From NCBI GenBank assembly GCA_015179025.1, contig WHUX01000016.1:62001-126000 (forward strand): a DNA stretch of 64,000 bases. The letters are read 5' to 3'. Under the pieces are notes generated by a model. The model made no database searches. It was not told the origin of the DNA and saw only the letters and a program-made list of their open reading frames with translations. A program made the position numbers and the translations under genes. The stretch is from Terfezia claveryi (lineage: Eukaryota > Ascomycota > Pezizomycetes > Pezizales > Pezizaceae). Shown here piece after piece: positions 1 to 11,998 of this stretch. Positions within the stretch are counted from its first letter, which is position 1; every line of letters starts with the position of its first letter.

Positions 1-420
1 ATATATTGGTGTTTTTCATGCTTCCGCTGGCTCTGTATATTGGTTTTTTCATGCTTTTGCTAGCTCTAGATATTGGTGTGTTTCATGCTAGGAAGTATGA
101 TGGAAGTGGACACTACGTGACGTAGACTGAGGCAGATGATTTCTCATATGGATGCGGATATACAGGCTAAGAAGGACCCCCGATTGCAGGCCCCGATTGC
201 AGGCTCATATGGATATGGATATCTAGGCTAAGAAAGAACCCTAATTGCATACTCATATGGACGCGGATATCCAGACTAATAGGGACTCCTGATTGTAGGC
301 TAATAGGGACCCCCTATTGCAGGCTAATAGGGACTCCGATTGCAGGCTAATAGGGACCCCGATTGCAGGCTAATAGGGACCCCTGATTGCAGGCTAATAG
401 GGACCCCCGATTGTAGGCTC
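1..420. repeat. Tandem repeat block, two families
   Basis: Positions 1-88 hold about 2.6 copies of a roughly 34-bp unit (TATTGGTG..TTTCATGCT..CTGGCTCT). Positions 142-420 start with three copies of a roughly 57-bp unit built around CTCATATGGA, followed by about six copies of a 23-25 bp unit (AATAGGGACCCCGATTGCAG with small variants). No coding potential is seen. The unit-to-unit variation looks like minisatellite slippage. Confidence 0.8.
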
Positions 421-599
421 AAGGACATAAACGCCAGCTCGGCCAGTTGTCAACGGCACAAAAACTCGCTTGCCTCGTAGCGCACACTGTAGAAGCGGCG
501 ATTCTAGGCGATTAGTATTTTCAGGGAATACAAGAAATCTTCTACTCTGAGCATTATATTAACAGACCAGAATATATATATAAGAAAAGCTCTGCCATT

Positions 600-835
600 T
601 CCCGCTTGCTCAATCCTCCGCTTGCCCAATCCCCCACTTACTCAATCCCCATACCCACTTGCTCAATCCCCCACTTGCTCAATCCTCATACCCACTTGCT
701 CAATCCCCCTCTTGCTCAATCCTCATACCCACTTGCTCAATCCCCCGCTTGCTCAATCCTCATACCCACTTGCTCAATCCCTCGCTTGCTCAATCCTCAT
801 ACCCACTTGCTCAATCCCCCACTTGCTTAACATCT
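600..835. repeat. Minisatellite, 18-19 bp subunits in a 37-bp unit
   Basis: CCACTTGCTCAATCC-type subunits of 18 and 19 bp alternate, making a 37-bp unit with CATACCCACTTGCTCAATC. Because 37 is not a multiple of three, the array reads open in all three plus frames, giving overlapping LNPPLAQS-type peptides. These are artefacts of the repeat, not genes. The array ends shortly before the 3' end of the integrase relic on the other strand. Confidence 0.85.
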
Positions 836-922
836 TGCTAGCTCTTATATTGAATTCGTATATGGGTGCAGCCCTGATCCAGTATGACAATGGGCAGTAC
901 ATGAACGTCCTTCTTTTTTGCA

Positions 923-2779
923 TTAGCAGCGACGGTCAGAACATAGGCCTTTGTATTTGCAGTGAACTATAGATCCAGCAGAGGCAAGACGTGCAACTTC
1001 ATGCAGCGACTTTGGTTTTTGACTTTGCCATTCTAATAGAATAGACTCAAGGTAGGCTGGTCTAATACTGGAAGGAAGCCGCTCCAATTCGCTAGTGGGA
1101 TAGTATCGATCTAATAGGCCATATTCACTATATAGCTGATGTCGGTCAGGATGAGGCTTGTAGACAACTCTACAAAAAATTCGGCGATAGTCAGTAGAAG
1201 CTCGATCAATACCAGGAATTCGTAAGCTGACAAGATTACCTATTATGAAGGTATCTATTTTGTGCTGTTGAATATATTGATTTGCCATTTTCTTCCAAGC
1301 TGTTGCAGTACGTTTGCGGACTTTTGCTAGCATAATATCGGTACTGCCAGTGGGAAGTTCAAGTTGAACAGAAGTAGATTGACTTGAAGGTTCAATCAAA
1401 CTGTTTTCCTCATCATCCTCCTCCTCCTCATTCTCCTCATTATCCTCCTCTTGCTCATCCTCTTCCTCATCATCTTCTTCCTCTTCCTCCTCCTCCTCCC
1501 CCTCCTCCTCATCCTCCTCCTCCTCTTTATTATCTTCATCCTCTACTTCCTTATCATTATTCTCTACTTCCTCATTATTTGCATCTAGGATTAGAGATAA
1601 ACGACCTGGAAGATGATGTACTTTTTGTTTAAATACAACTTCATATGGACTATATTCAGTTGTCGAGTGAATCTAATATTATTAGTTTCATTATTATAAG
1701 ACTAGCCTGAGTATTAGAAATAATTACTTACTTGTTGATTCATTGCTAAAATTACAATAGGTAAAATCTGTACTCATCGATTGTCACCTGATTTAGCTTT
1801 GGCCATTCGAATCTTCTACTTTAGAACAGCATTTGCTTGTTCTATCAATCCTTATGTTTGAGGATGGCGTGGACATCCTTGTATTAAAGAAATTCCATGA
1901 TATTCTATAATAACAAGTACTTCACCTTTAAACTCATTACCATTATCGCATTGAAGAATTTTTGGTGGACCAAATTGTCCAATCCACATGAGGAGGATAT
2001 TAGCAACTTCAGTACTTTCCTTAGACTTTAAAGGATAAGCACTAGAAAATTTACTAAAATGATCACGAATATGTAAAATCCATTAGTATTCCCCATTTGG
2101 ATTAGCTCGCATATCGATTAGATCAATTTGTACTTGTTCCCAAAGATTATTAACAATGATTGGTTGTAGTGGACCATGACTTTGACTTGGTTTATTATGT
2201 GCACATAGTTGACAATGCTGTAACAGTTCTATAACCTATACCAAAAATTAATATTAATATATACTAAGTAGATTCAGACTTAACTATACCTCCTTACGAT
2301 TAATTCCATGGTACTTCTCACTAATAGTTGCATAGGTTTTGTTCTTGCCTGCATGCATTAATGTATCATGAGTATGTGCAATAACGTCAAATACATCATG
2401 ATCTAAGACTACTCGTTGATTATTTTTCCCAGCAATAAAATATAAAGCATTATTTCATAGCTCATATTCCTTGAGTGCCTTTGATCGTAGCTTAATTTCT
2501 ATTGTATTGCCTTTAGCAGCCTTTAGATTTGGATCTCAAAGGTATGCTTTAATTTTGCGATACCTAGATAGCATTTATTAGTCACTATTATACTAGATAA
2601 TTTCAGGGTTATTACTTCTCAAAAGTCAAGTGAGATTTATTACTTGTTGTATACAAATACTCTTCAAAGTTGGTGCGGGCAGTACCAGAAAATGCTTCAA
2701 TAGCACTTGGAGATGGAGCAGACCCTAGAGGATGAAACTGGTTGAGATCAGTCTCAGTATAATCTTGAGCGATAGACAT
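923..2779 (-). pseudogene. DDE integrase relic (KRBA2/SCAND3-like transposable element protein), four exons
   Basis: Spliced exons 2779-2616, 2563-2290, 2235-1732 and 1672-923 add up to 1692 nt (564 codons including stop) with the frame kept throughout. Introns are 52, 54 and 59 nt with GTAATA, GTATAG and GTAAGT donors. In order I see a zinc-binding HHCC-like region (H..H..CQLC), then the integrase core with D in QIDLIDMR, D in QCDNGNEFKG and E in GLIEQANAVL about 35 residues later, then a long Glu/Asp-rich tract, then a C-terminal RIPGIDR..DYRRIFCRV region. This matches the integrase-derived KRBA2/SCAND3-like family found in many eukaryotes and fungal elements. Six in-frame stops (three TGA, two TAA, one TAG) inactivate it; all are explicable by C-to-T or G-to-A changes of CAA, CAG, CGA or TGG. 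No protease or reverse transcriptase is seen nearby. The family name is inferred from remembered resemblance. Confidence 0.75.
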
Positions 2780-2782
2780 TGG

Positions 2783-2907
2783 TAGAGATTGGTAAGAGTG
2801 TGATATTGTAGAGACCGGTAAGAGTGTGATATTGTAGAGACCAGTAAGAGTGTGATATTGTAGAGACCGGTAAGAGTATGATATTGTAGAGACCGGTAAG
2901 AGTGTGA
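2783..2907. repeat. 26-bp tandem repeat, about 4.8 copies
   Basis: Unit GTAGAGACCGGTAAGAGTGT plus GATATT, repeated with few substitutions. It lies immediately upstream of the probable ATG (2779) of the integrase relic, so it may sit in that element's promoter or 5' region. On the plus strand each unit contains GTAAG..TAG, but 20 nt is too short to be an intron. Confidence 0.85.
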
Positions 2908-2920
2908 TCAAGCAAAGCAA

Positions 2921-5053
2921 TAGTTAAAACTCTATGGCATTGTGATCTTTAAAGGCTACTATTGTGAGGGCTACATCCTCTTGTTCTTTGACCTAATGTT
3001 TCTCTACATAATAACCTTCATTTCAGGTATACCTCTACTGAGTATTTTCTACGATAGGTCATTTTATGTTATCTCCGATGTTCTTTGACCAAATGTTGCT
3101 ACAAAATTACCTTCATATCGGATATGTCCCTATTTAGTAATTTTAATGTCGCTGTGGCCGCTGTGGCCGCAATCCTTGTTGCTATCCGTGACATTGAACA
3201 ATTTAATCCCGTAACGGCCTGGTCCGTTGCGATATCCAGCCATACCGTAACGGCCTGGTCCGTTGCGATATCCAGTCCATACCGGTATGGACCGGGCCAT
3301 ACCGGTATGGACCGGATCCCGGAACGGACCAGAACAGATATATGCACGTACATACTTGTTACTGAGTGCTGTGGCACACATCAAATTTTGAAACGCTATC
3401 TTTCCGCCCGCACACCCAATTGAGGCCTCATTGAAACGCCTGAATGTATGTGCCTACTAAAAAATTCGGCGCCTACAGAACGGTTCGGCGCCTACTTGCA
3501 TTCTTTCCCATATCGAAGCTTGCTATATCTCAAATTACGGGATCGATGTTGCGTAAAATTGTCCCCCATGTATATAGACGCCCAATTATATGTATGGGTA
3601 CCAACAGTTACCCTTGAGCAAGATTTCGTCAACCGACTGGCACTCACTCGTGGCCTGAGGCACAGCTCGATAAACTGGGTTCTTGGGCTTTGGGAACGAA
3701 ATCCGTGATTCAAACTAAAAGTTAAAGTCAATATCGAAGGCATGCAGCACGGAGGGTGCATTCCATACCTAAGAAAACTACTAACTATACAAGGTATATA
3801 CAGCACGTTTTTACGTGTATTTACATGTAAAAAGAAAAAACAGAGAAGGGAGAAGATCAATAAAATCAAATAATATTGATTTTATTACTACATACATACA
3901 TAGTAAATATTAATGCATATGTATATCCACTTAACGTAAACAGAACACCAGGCTTCAGAAGGTTATTAGTACAAGATAAAAGGAATTGAATACAGACATA
4001 TGCATTGGCAGATAGAGATTCTCCTGATCACAAGCACCCAAGAGACATAGATTATTAATACATGAAGCACCGGACATTGTTCTCAAGGATAGATAGACAG
4101 ATTGTCAGTCGAGTTGGCTTTACGAAATTGAGACAGTTCATTGCACCAACGGGATCTCGAACCGCATGTTCAAGGAAAGTTTCTGCATACATGTACAAAA
4201 TGCTACTGCAGCACAATGATTACCACCAATATGGCCGAGTAGATCCATTCCACTCCATCCTCCCTCTAGCCAAGAATTCTTGATGTATATGCAAGCGCCA
4301 TATCCATCAGCCTACTCTATAAAAGGGGCGATTTTGAAAGTATCGAATTAGACCTTATAGTACCTTTATTTTGCACCAAGCGCCTTTAGAAGCATAGACA
4401 ATTCCTCTTTCGTACTCATCGATAAAGCCAGCTGTATTATATTTTTCTTAGTATATACATCAATGTCTTTTTTGTTCCTATGATGCTCAGTGATTTGAAT
4501 GATAAAGTAGGCCACGTTCGTGCAGATGTAGGTAATGTATGAGACGTTTCCGAGGCTTTTGTCAATCTAATCTATTCCACTTAGGTAGGCCGTATCTTTG
4601 CGTTACTCTGAGCCTTGTGTGGCAAATATATTTGCCCGCAGGCAGCACGGTCAATCAACTTCTACAACTACAAAGATGGCCCTATTGTATGTATGATAGG
4701 TACTTCTCACCTTGTTAAAGCTAAAGCTCGGTCCTTCTTTCCTGAATCCCCAATGGAGCCATAGAAAGTGAACATTTTCCGCCTATTTCTTAGAGACTAT
4801 CTCATATGCAAAATATATTTATGATTACTTAATTTATGCTGTATAAGTGCATGCTGTATGTGAACACCTGCCCAACTCCAGGGATTTACTATGTCCCATG
4901 AATTCAAGCTAGTACATACCCTCCTGACGCACACAAAGTTTCCCCGACTCCTTCCCACATGCAGTATAACCCCTGTGCTATCATTACATCCGAGTTTGTA
5001 GAATAATTCCGAAGCATAGACACCATACCTCTTATCAGAGAATCTACTCAATA
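2921..5053. other. Intergenic spacer with palindromic repeats
   Basis: No supported gene. Positions 3209-3275 hold two copies of a 31-bp segment (CCGTAACGGCCTGGTCCGTT..CCAG) spaced 36 bp apart. They are followed by two perfect 14-bp palindromes CCATACCGGTATGG at 3277-3290 and 3298-3311. A short repeat TTCGGCGCCTAC occurs twice at about 3464-3495. The rest is AT-rich with only short shadow ORFs; one open frame at 4797-5057 (-) begins at the stop of the neighbouring gene and is judged not coding. Confidence 0.5.
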
Positions 5054-8000
5054 TCATTTCCGTTGTTCATACACTTTTTCCGCACTTGTAAGGGCCCTCG
5101 CTTCGCGTATTCGATCTTTTTGACATGTCATAAAATCTTGGTAAAACCACTTCATTTCATTCTCCTCGTAGAACTCAATATCAAACCACTTGAAATCGTC
5201 GAATTGTTCTTCGTCAGAGAAGCCCCCCTTTGCACCTTGATCGAGGTTTATTGCGCCACACGTTGATGCACTAAGGTGCCCCGGCACGAGGGTTGCAGGA
5301 GTAATAAGCGATTGTCCAAAAATCCTCGCCCGGATAGAGTTGTTAAAGGCAGGACGGCGGGCAGAGGATTTAAGCCTGAGCGTACGTGCCTTTTGCTTCG
5401 CTTCTATATAGAGATTCTCGGTGACTGTAGCGTATCAGTATTAGCCATAATATTGGACATGGGAAACATATAGCTCAAGTGCACGGAGATCGGAAACCTT
5501 ACTAAAGGTAGTACAAATCATCTCATCCCAATACATGACAATTCGAGTGTTTGTCACCTTCCCATGATTCGTTTTTCCTTGATATTGCCCATGCTCATGA
5601 AAGGCGGGCACTTCCCTCCAAATCTGCAACCTCGCACGAGCTGTGACAGATTCACCCCCTACAAGGCCCTTCTTAAACCGAATGCACTTTACAGAGGGTC
5701 TAGCAGGGCATCAGTCTAACGTGGTTTAAATTAGCATGAGAACTTACATATCAGTCAGTACGAGTTCACCAAGCCAGGCCAATTGGAAATTGAACATGTC
5801 ATCTAGTCTCCTAAAGCGGTAATAGAAGGTTTCAGCTCCAATGTGCTTGATAGTCATCCGGAGTGTCCCGTCTCCGACGCAACCAAAAGAACTCCTGACA
5901 CTTTGCCCGCGGCCTTTTCCATTTTCCTCCAAAAGCTCTTTGTCAATGGCAGCTTTTTCTGTTACCTTCCTGAGGAATATAATCGGCACTGTCTCATGCA
6001 TATGGTGTGCATACTCTGGGACCAGTTCGGTGTCAGAAGGGTCTATGAACTCTTCATCCACTAGTCCATCGCGAAACGTAACCAATCTAAATATCCCGTT
6101 GTCCCGTTTGAACATTCTCACAACACATTCGCTCCACTTTCCTGTGGGCAATCCAGTGTCTGACACAAGAGCATTCACTTCCAATAGCTCTTTGGGTAAA
6201 ATCTCTACCTCTCCAAGTTGTGCCTCATAACCATTCCCTTTCTCTCTCAGAGTCGCACGAGCAGTATTTTTCAGAACTCGGGCCTTGGAATTCGCTTTTG
6301 TCTCTTTTCGGGATTTTTTGTGTTGAGTCACCACCGCCGCTGCAGCTCCCTGAGGGTCTATGGGCTCCGACTTCTTCGGGGGAACTATCTTCCGAGCCAG
6401 CGTAGGGGACGAGATATCGTTCTTGTTGATTGGCCCCCTGATTTCTTTGTTTACGGCCACTACTTCGCCGGATGCCACTGAGAGTGGTTCCATGGGCGTT
6501 AATGGGATCTTCAAATTGTCTGGAACTCTTTTGCTTGTCAGTATACTACCAGATGAGAATTCGTTCTTCTCACGAGGCCCTGAGCTCGGGGTTAGTAAGC
6601 TACCCCATCCTCCCTTCTCAACACGGGCAGTTTTCAATGCACGTGCCAGAGTGTTGGAAGGCTTCTTCGGCAGTTGGAGAGGTGTGGGAATAGTCCGTGA
6701 ATTTTCCTTGCCCGACATACCAACGCATGGCACTGCTAAGCTTGTGCCCACTGGTACAACAGTTGAGACCTTGGTCCTACATGTTGTTGATGTAATCTCT
6801 TCCTTCGGGCCCGCGCCTATGGTAAGCTGTGCACGTGACTCGGAAGGTTTCGTAGCTGCCGCTGAGGAGCGGCCTCCAGCCGAACTCATAGTACCTCCAA
6901 CGGGCATCCGCGGCCGGGTGGATTGCTTAGCACTCCCCCTCCCAGCTATTGAGGTAAAGGGGGGCCTTTCCACGGGGCTCAGCATGGCATTGGGGTCTTT
7001 GATGAGTGGAGGTGGGACAAGTGGACTCATTGGTTGATGGAGGTCGGGGCATGAAAGTTTGGTGCTCGCAGTGTAAGGATCACCGTGATCAATGCCGATA
7101 CTAATATCGGGTATTCGGTGCGAAGCCTTCGTGGTAAGATCTATAGAAAGGTGCTCGTGGAAACGGGAACCGCCAGGTGCGTAGTTGGCTTTCTGTCTGC
7201 CTTTATTGTGTGGTAGGGAATCTTCCTTTGTTGGACTGTTCTCTTCCCAGTAGGACGAGTCAAGTGGTTCGTACATCTCATATTCAGATTGAGGAACCGC
7301 TGCAGGGCTCATCATCAACCGAATGTCGGGACTTTCCGGTTCTGGCTCAAGGCCCATATCAACTTCTTCTCCCTCCTCTTCTGTACCGGATTCAGAATAC
7401 CAGGTGTCATTGCTATATACACTGTGAAGGGAGGTGGTGGAACTTTCAGAGGGTTCGTATAAGGTGTGAGAGAATCCCTTCTGTCCCTGTTTATCTTGCT
7501 TCCTATGCACCGGCAGCGGGGTTTTGAGATCTATGTTGTCTCCTTCAAAGTGGTCTTCATCAAGATCATCTCGCAAGATTATTGGGGAGTATCTGAAGCC
7601 AGACTCAACATGAGTAGCATCTGCGTTATTCAGATCCTCAATGCTGTGCTCCCACGCTAAATTAGGAAGCACATCCGTTGCCTCAATTTCGCGACTTGGA
7701 GCGAATGAATTATCGTACTCCTCAAGCTCCCAGTCTTCAAAACCAGATTGCAGTAGTATGACCCACTTTCCTTCTGCAACCCAGGCATCCAGATCAGGAA
7801 CATTCATACATATCTCCTGGAGTAGCTTTAGAGTGAATAAGAGTTCCTGTAAACCCCAACACAAGTGAGAGTTAGCTTACGGCAAAGGCAATCCGGAAGA
7901 GCTGTAGCTTACACCGGAAATCAAGGATATCAAAGCTTTCAGCTCATCTGATGATTGTTCACACCGTAAGTCTTTTCGCATAAGGGTGAAGAGCCAGCAC

Positions 8001-8983
8001 GATTTAAGGAGGTCGAGGTATGCATCTGGAGGAACACACTGGTCCACATCCATACGATTCAGTCTACTTATAGCCTTTGGGTGCGATCGATACCAATATT
8101 GCGTCAGTACGTTCTTTTTCAATAAATGGGGCACCAAAGGAAGTTTGTAAAGGCCCTTTTGAACGCTTACTTTGCGGACCCAAAACATCCATACTCTTAA
8201 TGCTGCTTCAAACGTGACCTTCCCAATAAAGCACTTCCCATCGTACATAGCGAGGTCTGAAAACTTTGCTTTGAGATCAAAGCTCTCTATTGATTAAGAA
8301 GCCCAAAATTAACGCAGTATCCTTGAGGGAATGAACTTTGTATACAGACCTTCTCCAGCTCCCCTATCCTGAGCATATAAGCCAAGAAGCTCCTCGCATA
8401 CTTTTGAAAGAATCTCATCCAATTTATCTCCAGTTGCTGAGATACGTCTAGTATAGTCCCCATGTGCGCTAACCCTCAGAATCATCTTTCCCACCCAAGT
8501 GAAGTATTCGACATTCTCTTGCGCTTGTCGATATTGCTTACCGCTTGAAGATCCATCATCCAAGAGAGCCTTCGCAAAACGCTCCCACCATTTTTCATCC
8601 CGAGGCCCGTCAACCTTGGAACTCATGAGTAGCAACTCTAGCTCTTGCATAAGGTCCAATAACCCATGTGTGATCAATCCTAAAGTCCCTAACCTATCGT
8701 CAATTTCACATCGAATAAGTTGATGCAGCACATCTTCTAAAGTCTCCAATGAGTGATGCAATGCCAGATAGGCAGTTGGTGGAGACCATGGACTGGGTGC
8801 GAGGTTGTAGAAATAAGTCTGGAGTATTGATGAGAGCTTTCGTTGAGTTCGATGTAATATTTGAGTTTTATTTGCGTGTGCCCGGATAGGACTACCAATT
8901 CCAAGTGTTTCTCCGGTCGTTGAATCAAAATTGTATATGTCTATGATGGACCTGAATGCTGCGTATGAGATTGTTCCCGCCAT
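5054..8983 (-). CDS. Uncharacterised five-exon protein, 1224 aa
   Basis: Exons 8983-8350, 8286-7913, 7846-5748, 5699-5503 and 5424-5054 sum to 3675 nt. Introns of 63, 66, 48 and 78 nt have donors GTCTGT, GTAAGC, GTAAGT and GTAAGG; three carry a GCTAAC/GCTAAT branch, the first only a looser CTTAATC. I do not recognise the family. Residues 1-350 look helical and ordered (HRTQRKLSSILQTYFYNL; AALRVWMFWVRKV). Residues 350-950 are low-complexity, rich in Ser, Pro, Glu and Lys, and probably disordered. The last 270 residues are ordered again (RMTIKHIGAETFYYRFRRLD; KWFDIEFYEENEMKWFYQDF). An ordered-disordered-ordered layout fits a nuclear scaffold or adaptor, but that is inference. If the last intron is retained, translation stops at 5441 and gives 1121 residues. 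The final exon reads as a coherent protein, which favours splicing. Confidence 0.8.
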
Positions 8984-9883
8984 GTCAAAAGCGCCGAAAC
9001 AATCTGTGACCTGCTCTTAAACTGCGTTAATCTACGGTAAAAATAATAAATGATAATCGCAAGAAGGAAAAATAAGTATGTGCACGGCTCAAGATATTGC
9101 GGTGCTAAATGTAAAGTCCTGGTGCTTATAACCAGGAAAGCCCCAGGAGCCTCGGAAGATTAGCGCTTACTTTGTCAACCTGAACCCAGAGCTGGCAAGG
9201 TGATTGTACGCACGTAACCGCCGCAGGAGCAATATGTAGTAATCATATACAGTCGTTATCCTGTGTTCTATTTATACCTAATAAATACTACCACCGACAA
9301 CGCTAAGAACCTACTCTACTGTATTAGGAAGTACAATTAACCTTCATGTCTTTTTTTTCAAAAAAAAAAAGTCTAATGATCGGCAATAATGATCTTAGGA
9401 CCGGACTATGAACATCTAGACACGAAAATCGCTTGAAAATTGCCCTGCAGTGAGTATTCACCAGCATTGTAGGAAGTCCGATGTTATATATGCCAATAGT
9501 AGTGATGGAATGTTACAGTAGGCCTCTCTTTTGGGTCCCACAATATGTACTTGTTCCCGTGCTATATGTACTTAAAAGGTTTGTTGAAAGGTTTTGAGAT
9601 AGAGAATAATCAAGTCTTCCAAATAGTCCTGAGTAAGGAATGTTTCAAGAGCTGCTGATTGAGAGATTGACCCACCGACCTGGTCATGATTCGAGAACTT
9701 ATTCGACTAATTAGTAACCCCATGTCAATTCAAAATAAAAATAGCCAAGTAGGAAAGTAAGATTGGATAGATACAAATCTTGGAAATATTGATACATGAC
9801 ATAGGCTAGAGATATAGTACTACTGAAATCCTATACTTAATGCCCTATCATGCCTCAACACCCTAATTCTAACCATAATAGCA
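8984..9883. other. Intergenic spacer
   Basis: AT-rich, with a poly-T/poly-A junction near 9352-9370. It holds the presumed upstream region of the 5054-8983 gene and the 3' flank of the broken dehydrogenase. No ORF or repeat worth naming was seen. Confidence 0.5.
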
Positions 9884-10721
9884 CTAAACAACCAAGCCTC
9901 CATTGACTTTAATATTCTGTCCGTTCACCCACGTAGCTTCAGGCCCCAGTAAAAAGTTTACCACCCCTGCAATATCATCTGGCTGGCCGATTCTCCTGGA
10001 TGGATGTAAATTGGAAAAGAACTTGACATTATCTTCGGCTTTTCCTACGAGAAAAGATCGGTTGCTGTTGGCCCAGGTGATATAACAATTCACGGTGATG
10101 CCACGTCGCCCCAGATCTTTAGCTAAAATTCGAGGCATCTGCTCAACTGCACCCTTGGCTGATGTGTAGAGGAGGTAATTGGGCATGATACCAAAATGTG
10201 CAGTGGTAGAGGAGCTGAAGAAAATGAGCCTGCCATCGGATGGGAGATATTTTGCTGCCTCCTGTTGGGAATATTCCCCATTCAATATCTAAGCAAAGCA
10301 GATGTGATAAAACATATGTACATATAATCAAAATTTAAACATACCTGAGCTAGGAAATAGGGCCCCTTAACATTGATTGCATAACAACAATCGAAGTCCT
10401 CTTCGATTGTCTCGGTCAATCCCCTTATAAATAGCAACACCAGCATTGAAGATGACTGAATCTAAACGCTCAAATCGCTGGGTTGTTTGTTGGACCAGAC
10501 TCCCGAATTGACTCGACTTTCGAAACATCAGTTTTGACGGCAATGGCACGGTCTGAGCCAATCTCCTTAACGATCTCATTTGCTGGAGCCTGGTGTGAGG
10601 AGAAGTTGATGACGACTGAAGCACCGGACTTTGCAAGACGAAGAGCCACAGCACGGCCAATGCCTTTGGAGGAGCCCATAATAATTATGACCTTGCCAGA
10701 GAGAGTACCCTCTGTAGACAT
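9884..10721 (-). pseudogene. Short-chain dehydrogenase/reductase (FabG-like SDR), frameshifted
   Basis: Two exons, 10721-10345 and 10288-9884, separated by a 56-nt GTATGT..TTAG intron. Family marks present: the glycine-rich cofactor loop (MGSSKGIGRA in place of TGxxxGIG), FNAG, the serine strand FFSSST and the catalytic YTSAK (YxxxK), ending WVNGQNIKVNGG. An intact homologue would reduce or oxidise a small substrate with NAD(P)H in the cytosol. Four single-base indels break the frame, all in homopolymers: extra G (minus strand) at 10502-10504 and 10421-10424, an extra base near 10084, and a lost base at 10052-10055. Between the last two, the conserved SPGPTAT motif can be read only in the shifted frame. 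The cause is pseudogenisation or uncorrected homopolymer sequencing errors; neighbouring multi-exon genes are intact, which favours decay. Confidence 0.8.
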
Positions 10722-11998
10722 GATGGTGAAGATACAATAAAAGGAGTGATTCAGAAGAGAATATTCGTAACCTATGAAGTTTGATGTCGAAAAGGAGGAC
10801 CCGAATGGTACATATGTGGTAGATATGTATGGTAACAAATTTAGGTATACCGATATTGGTCCCTGTATCAAGCATGGTGTCAAACCTAAAAGAAATTTAG
10901 TTGACTGAGTAAGTAGAATTTTTTTGAAACCTAAAATGATCCCTCTTAAGACATATCACTTTCTTCCCCCAAATCGATGCCATACTTTCGCCACTAACTG
11001 TAATTAATCCAAGTATTGTACTGGAACGCCGTTTCGAGATTTTGGTCGTCTAGTGGGGGCAAGACTGTACCGGTACCTCGTACGTACTACATTATTGACG
11101 TCACCTAACCTTTTTAGTGTCAGTAAGCAACAGTCAGACTTACCGGTTGTATGATGATGGTCTGAGGTATGAGACTATGATTAATGTAAACACCGCCTGT
11201 AACTCCGGTAGACATTAGTAATGTTATGGCTTACATTTCCTAGACCAGCGCTTAGCAAAAGTACATTGTACCTACAATCTTCCCCCGTTATGCTGGACGA
11301 CCGAAATCTCGAGATTTTGCATCCGTCTCAAGTAGCTTTGATACGCACAGGTGCAGCATCATACAATTCTGGACAAATAGAGGATATTTACAGAGCTTTT
11401 GTCCATGAAGAACTATGGATCACTCAGTCTCATCAAGCACAATTACTCTCCAAGAGTTAATTGCCGACCTTCAGGAGGAAGCGCAAAACACAGAAATTCT
11501 AGACCCTGAAATTGATCATGAGGCAGACTAATCAACAGCCACTACTGAGGCCTTGAGCCACCTTGCTGCCTTGCAATCAAAGACCGCACTCTACCAGTAG
11601 CCGATCTCATCTCTCAAGAGGAGGAATCAACATTGGAGGCATGGCTTCACCCGGGACATTTGTATGTAGGGCAGGAGTTAACTTTTCGCTGGTGGATGAC
11701 GTGACGAGCTGCGCTATTCCCTATACAATTTAGTGCCATCTTTTGCATTTTCCAAAATGACTTTAATTTTAGAGACCGCTGTGCCTGTCCAGGACCTTAG
11801 TGAAAGAGACTGTGTGTACTTTTCCCTTAATTCTAGATTTTTTAAATTGGATATACAGTACTTCGTATACTCAGTTTATAGCATTTTTCCCACTTTTGGC
11901 GTTTTTACCAAGACTTTTGTTACTCAGCCGTCTACTGGTATGTAGGTGATCAGCGCCAAAATGTCTCTTATGTGGTGCTAAGTGTACTCCTGCTAAGT
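10722..11998. other. Intergenic spacer
   Basis: No supported gene. It contains KpnI-like palindromes (CGGTACCTCGTACGTAC near 11070) and, at 11413-11545, a short open stretch reading ITQSHQAQLLSKS / ELIADLQEEAQNTEILDPE in different frames. This could be a degraded coding fragment, but no family is recognisable. Confidence 0.4.

Noticed and set aside
606..972. Three overlapping plus-strand ORFs rich in LNPPLAQS
   Set aside because: Translation of a 37-bp minisatellite in all frames; no gene features.
1384..1632. Proline/histidine-rich plus-strand ORF
   Set aside because: Antisense of the Glu/Asp-rich tract of the integrase relic.
4797..5057. Minus-strand ORF starting at the stop of the 5054-8983 gene
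   Set aside because: It overlaps the stop codon by four bases, but the upstream gene ends naturally and this frame has no recognisable sequence; splicing into it was not supported.
6360..7037. 225-aa plus-strand ORF
   Set aside because: Antisense of exon 3 of the 1224-aa gene; low-complexity mirror frame.
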